Shown here piece after piece: positions 63,933 through 64,000 of a stretch of DNA of 64,000 nt. The position numbers and the translations under genes are program-made. Location of the stretch: assembly GCA_031763025.1 (NCBI GenBank), contig JASSKH010000011.1:13962678-14026677 (forward strand), in the 5' to 3' direction. Each line of letters opens with the position of its first letter. The stretch's first letter is position 1. Source of the stretch: Macrocystis pyrifera (taxonomy: Eukaryota; Sar; Phaeophyceae; Laminariales; Laminariaceae). The notes beneath the pieces were generated by a model. That model ran no database searches and had not been told where the DNA came from. It saw only the letters and a program-made list of their open reading frames with translations.

Positions 63933-64000
63933 TGTCTGTCAGGACGTTTTGCGTGCTGGGCACTAGAGGCTATGTCGAAGCCACTACCGTGTGCTCTCGT

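Larger units (their letters stand above)
63038..64000 (-). mobile_element. Ty3/gypsy retrotransposon, integrase and pol C-terminus, decayed
   Basis: Reading from the window edge downward: integrase core, a deletion, then the pol C-terminal region with chromodomain-position sequence. It is on the same strand as the gypsy relic at 1-4.7 kb; whether it is the same family cannot be told, as the parts do not overlap. It was hit by LINE copy 6 at its 3' side. Confidence 0.8.

Overview
The window looks like a stretch of eukaryotic nuclear DNA, most likely from a brown alga (Phaeophyceae) or a close stramenopile relative. That assignment is inference. It rests on an intron-rich gene built of WSC modules, TTAGGG telomere-type repeats, and a dense mix of Ty3/gypsy, LINE, SINE, Mutator-like and foldback repeats. 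Nothing bacterial is present: no operons, no ribosome-binding-site logic, no CRISPR array and no rRNA.

Layout. (1) 1-4.7 kb: the 5' two-thirds of a decayed Ty3/gypsy element on the minus strand (gag, proline-rich linker, protease, start of reverse transcriptase). (2) 4.7-6.3 kb: a minisatellite array split by a 5'-truncated LINE. (3) 6.3-10.3 kb: no gene recognised, degenerate tandem repeats. (4) 10.29-24.56 kb: one minus-strand gene assembled here from eight exons with matching phases plus one tentative exon. It encodes an undetermined N-terminal region followed by three WSC domains separated by Pro-rich linkers. Its introns hold LINE 3' ends, exon-fragment duplications, a foldback element and a perfect 63-bp inverted repeat. 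(5) 24.8-25.8 kb: a tract packed with CCATGG palindromes. (6) 27.4-30.2 kb: the longest LINE copy, minus strand, with recognisable reverse-transcriptase motifs broken by frameshifts. (7) 30-44 kb: no host gene. It holds a short internally deleted LTR element, tandem repeats, a foldback element with ACCGAAA-type arms, a (GGGA)n tract, a near-perfect 300-bp duplication, two SINE copies and a relic of a second LINE family. (8) 45.3-48.0 kb: nested insertions (repeat in LINE in repeat). (9) 49.5-53.3 kb: a plus-strand Mutator-like transposase gene with an OTU-like module upstream and a SWIM-type zinc site near the C-terminus. (10) 53.6-60.4 kb: SINE, LTR fragments, a CCATGG tract with interstitial TTAGGG repeats, a gypsy relic, and a 1.5-kb inverted-repeat structure with GGGACGGGACGGTAAA-like arms. 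(11) 60.4-64 kb: direct repeats, a small TA-flanked inverted-repeat element, and the integrase/C-terminal half of another decayed gypsy element on the minus strand.

The only convincing host-type gene is the WSC protein, probably secreted or cell-surface. Almost everything else is mobile DNA, much of it nested. Recurring themes are inverted-repeat structures whose arms are made of short degenerate tandem repeats (four regions), a LINE family with a C-rich rather than A-rich 3' tail (six copies), and a small repeat family with a splice-acceptor-like junction before its conserved block (four loci).
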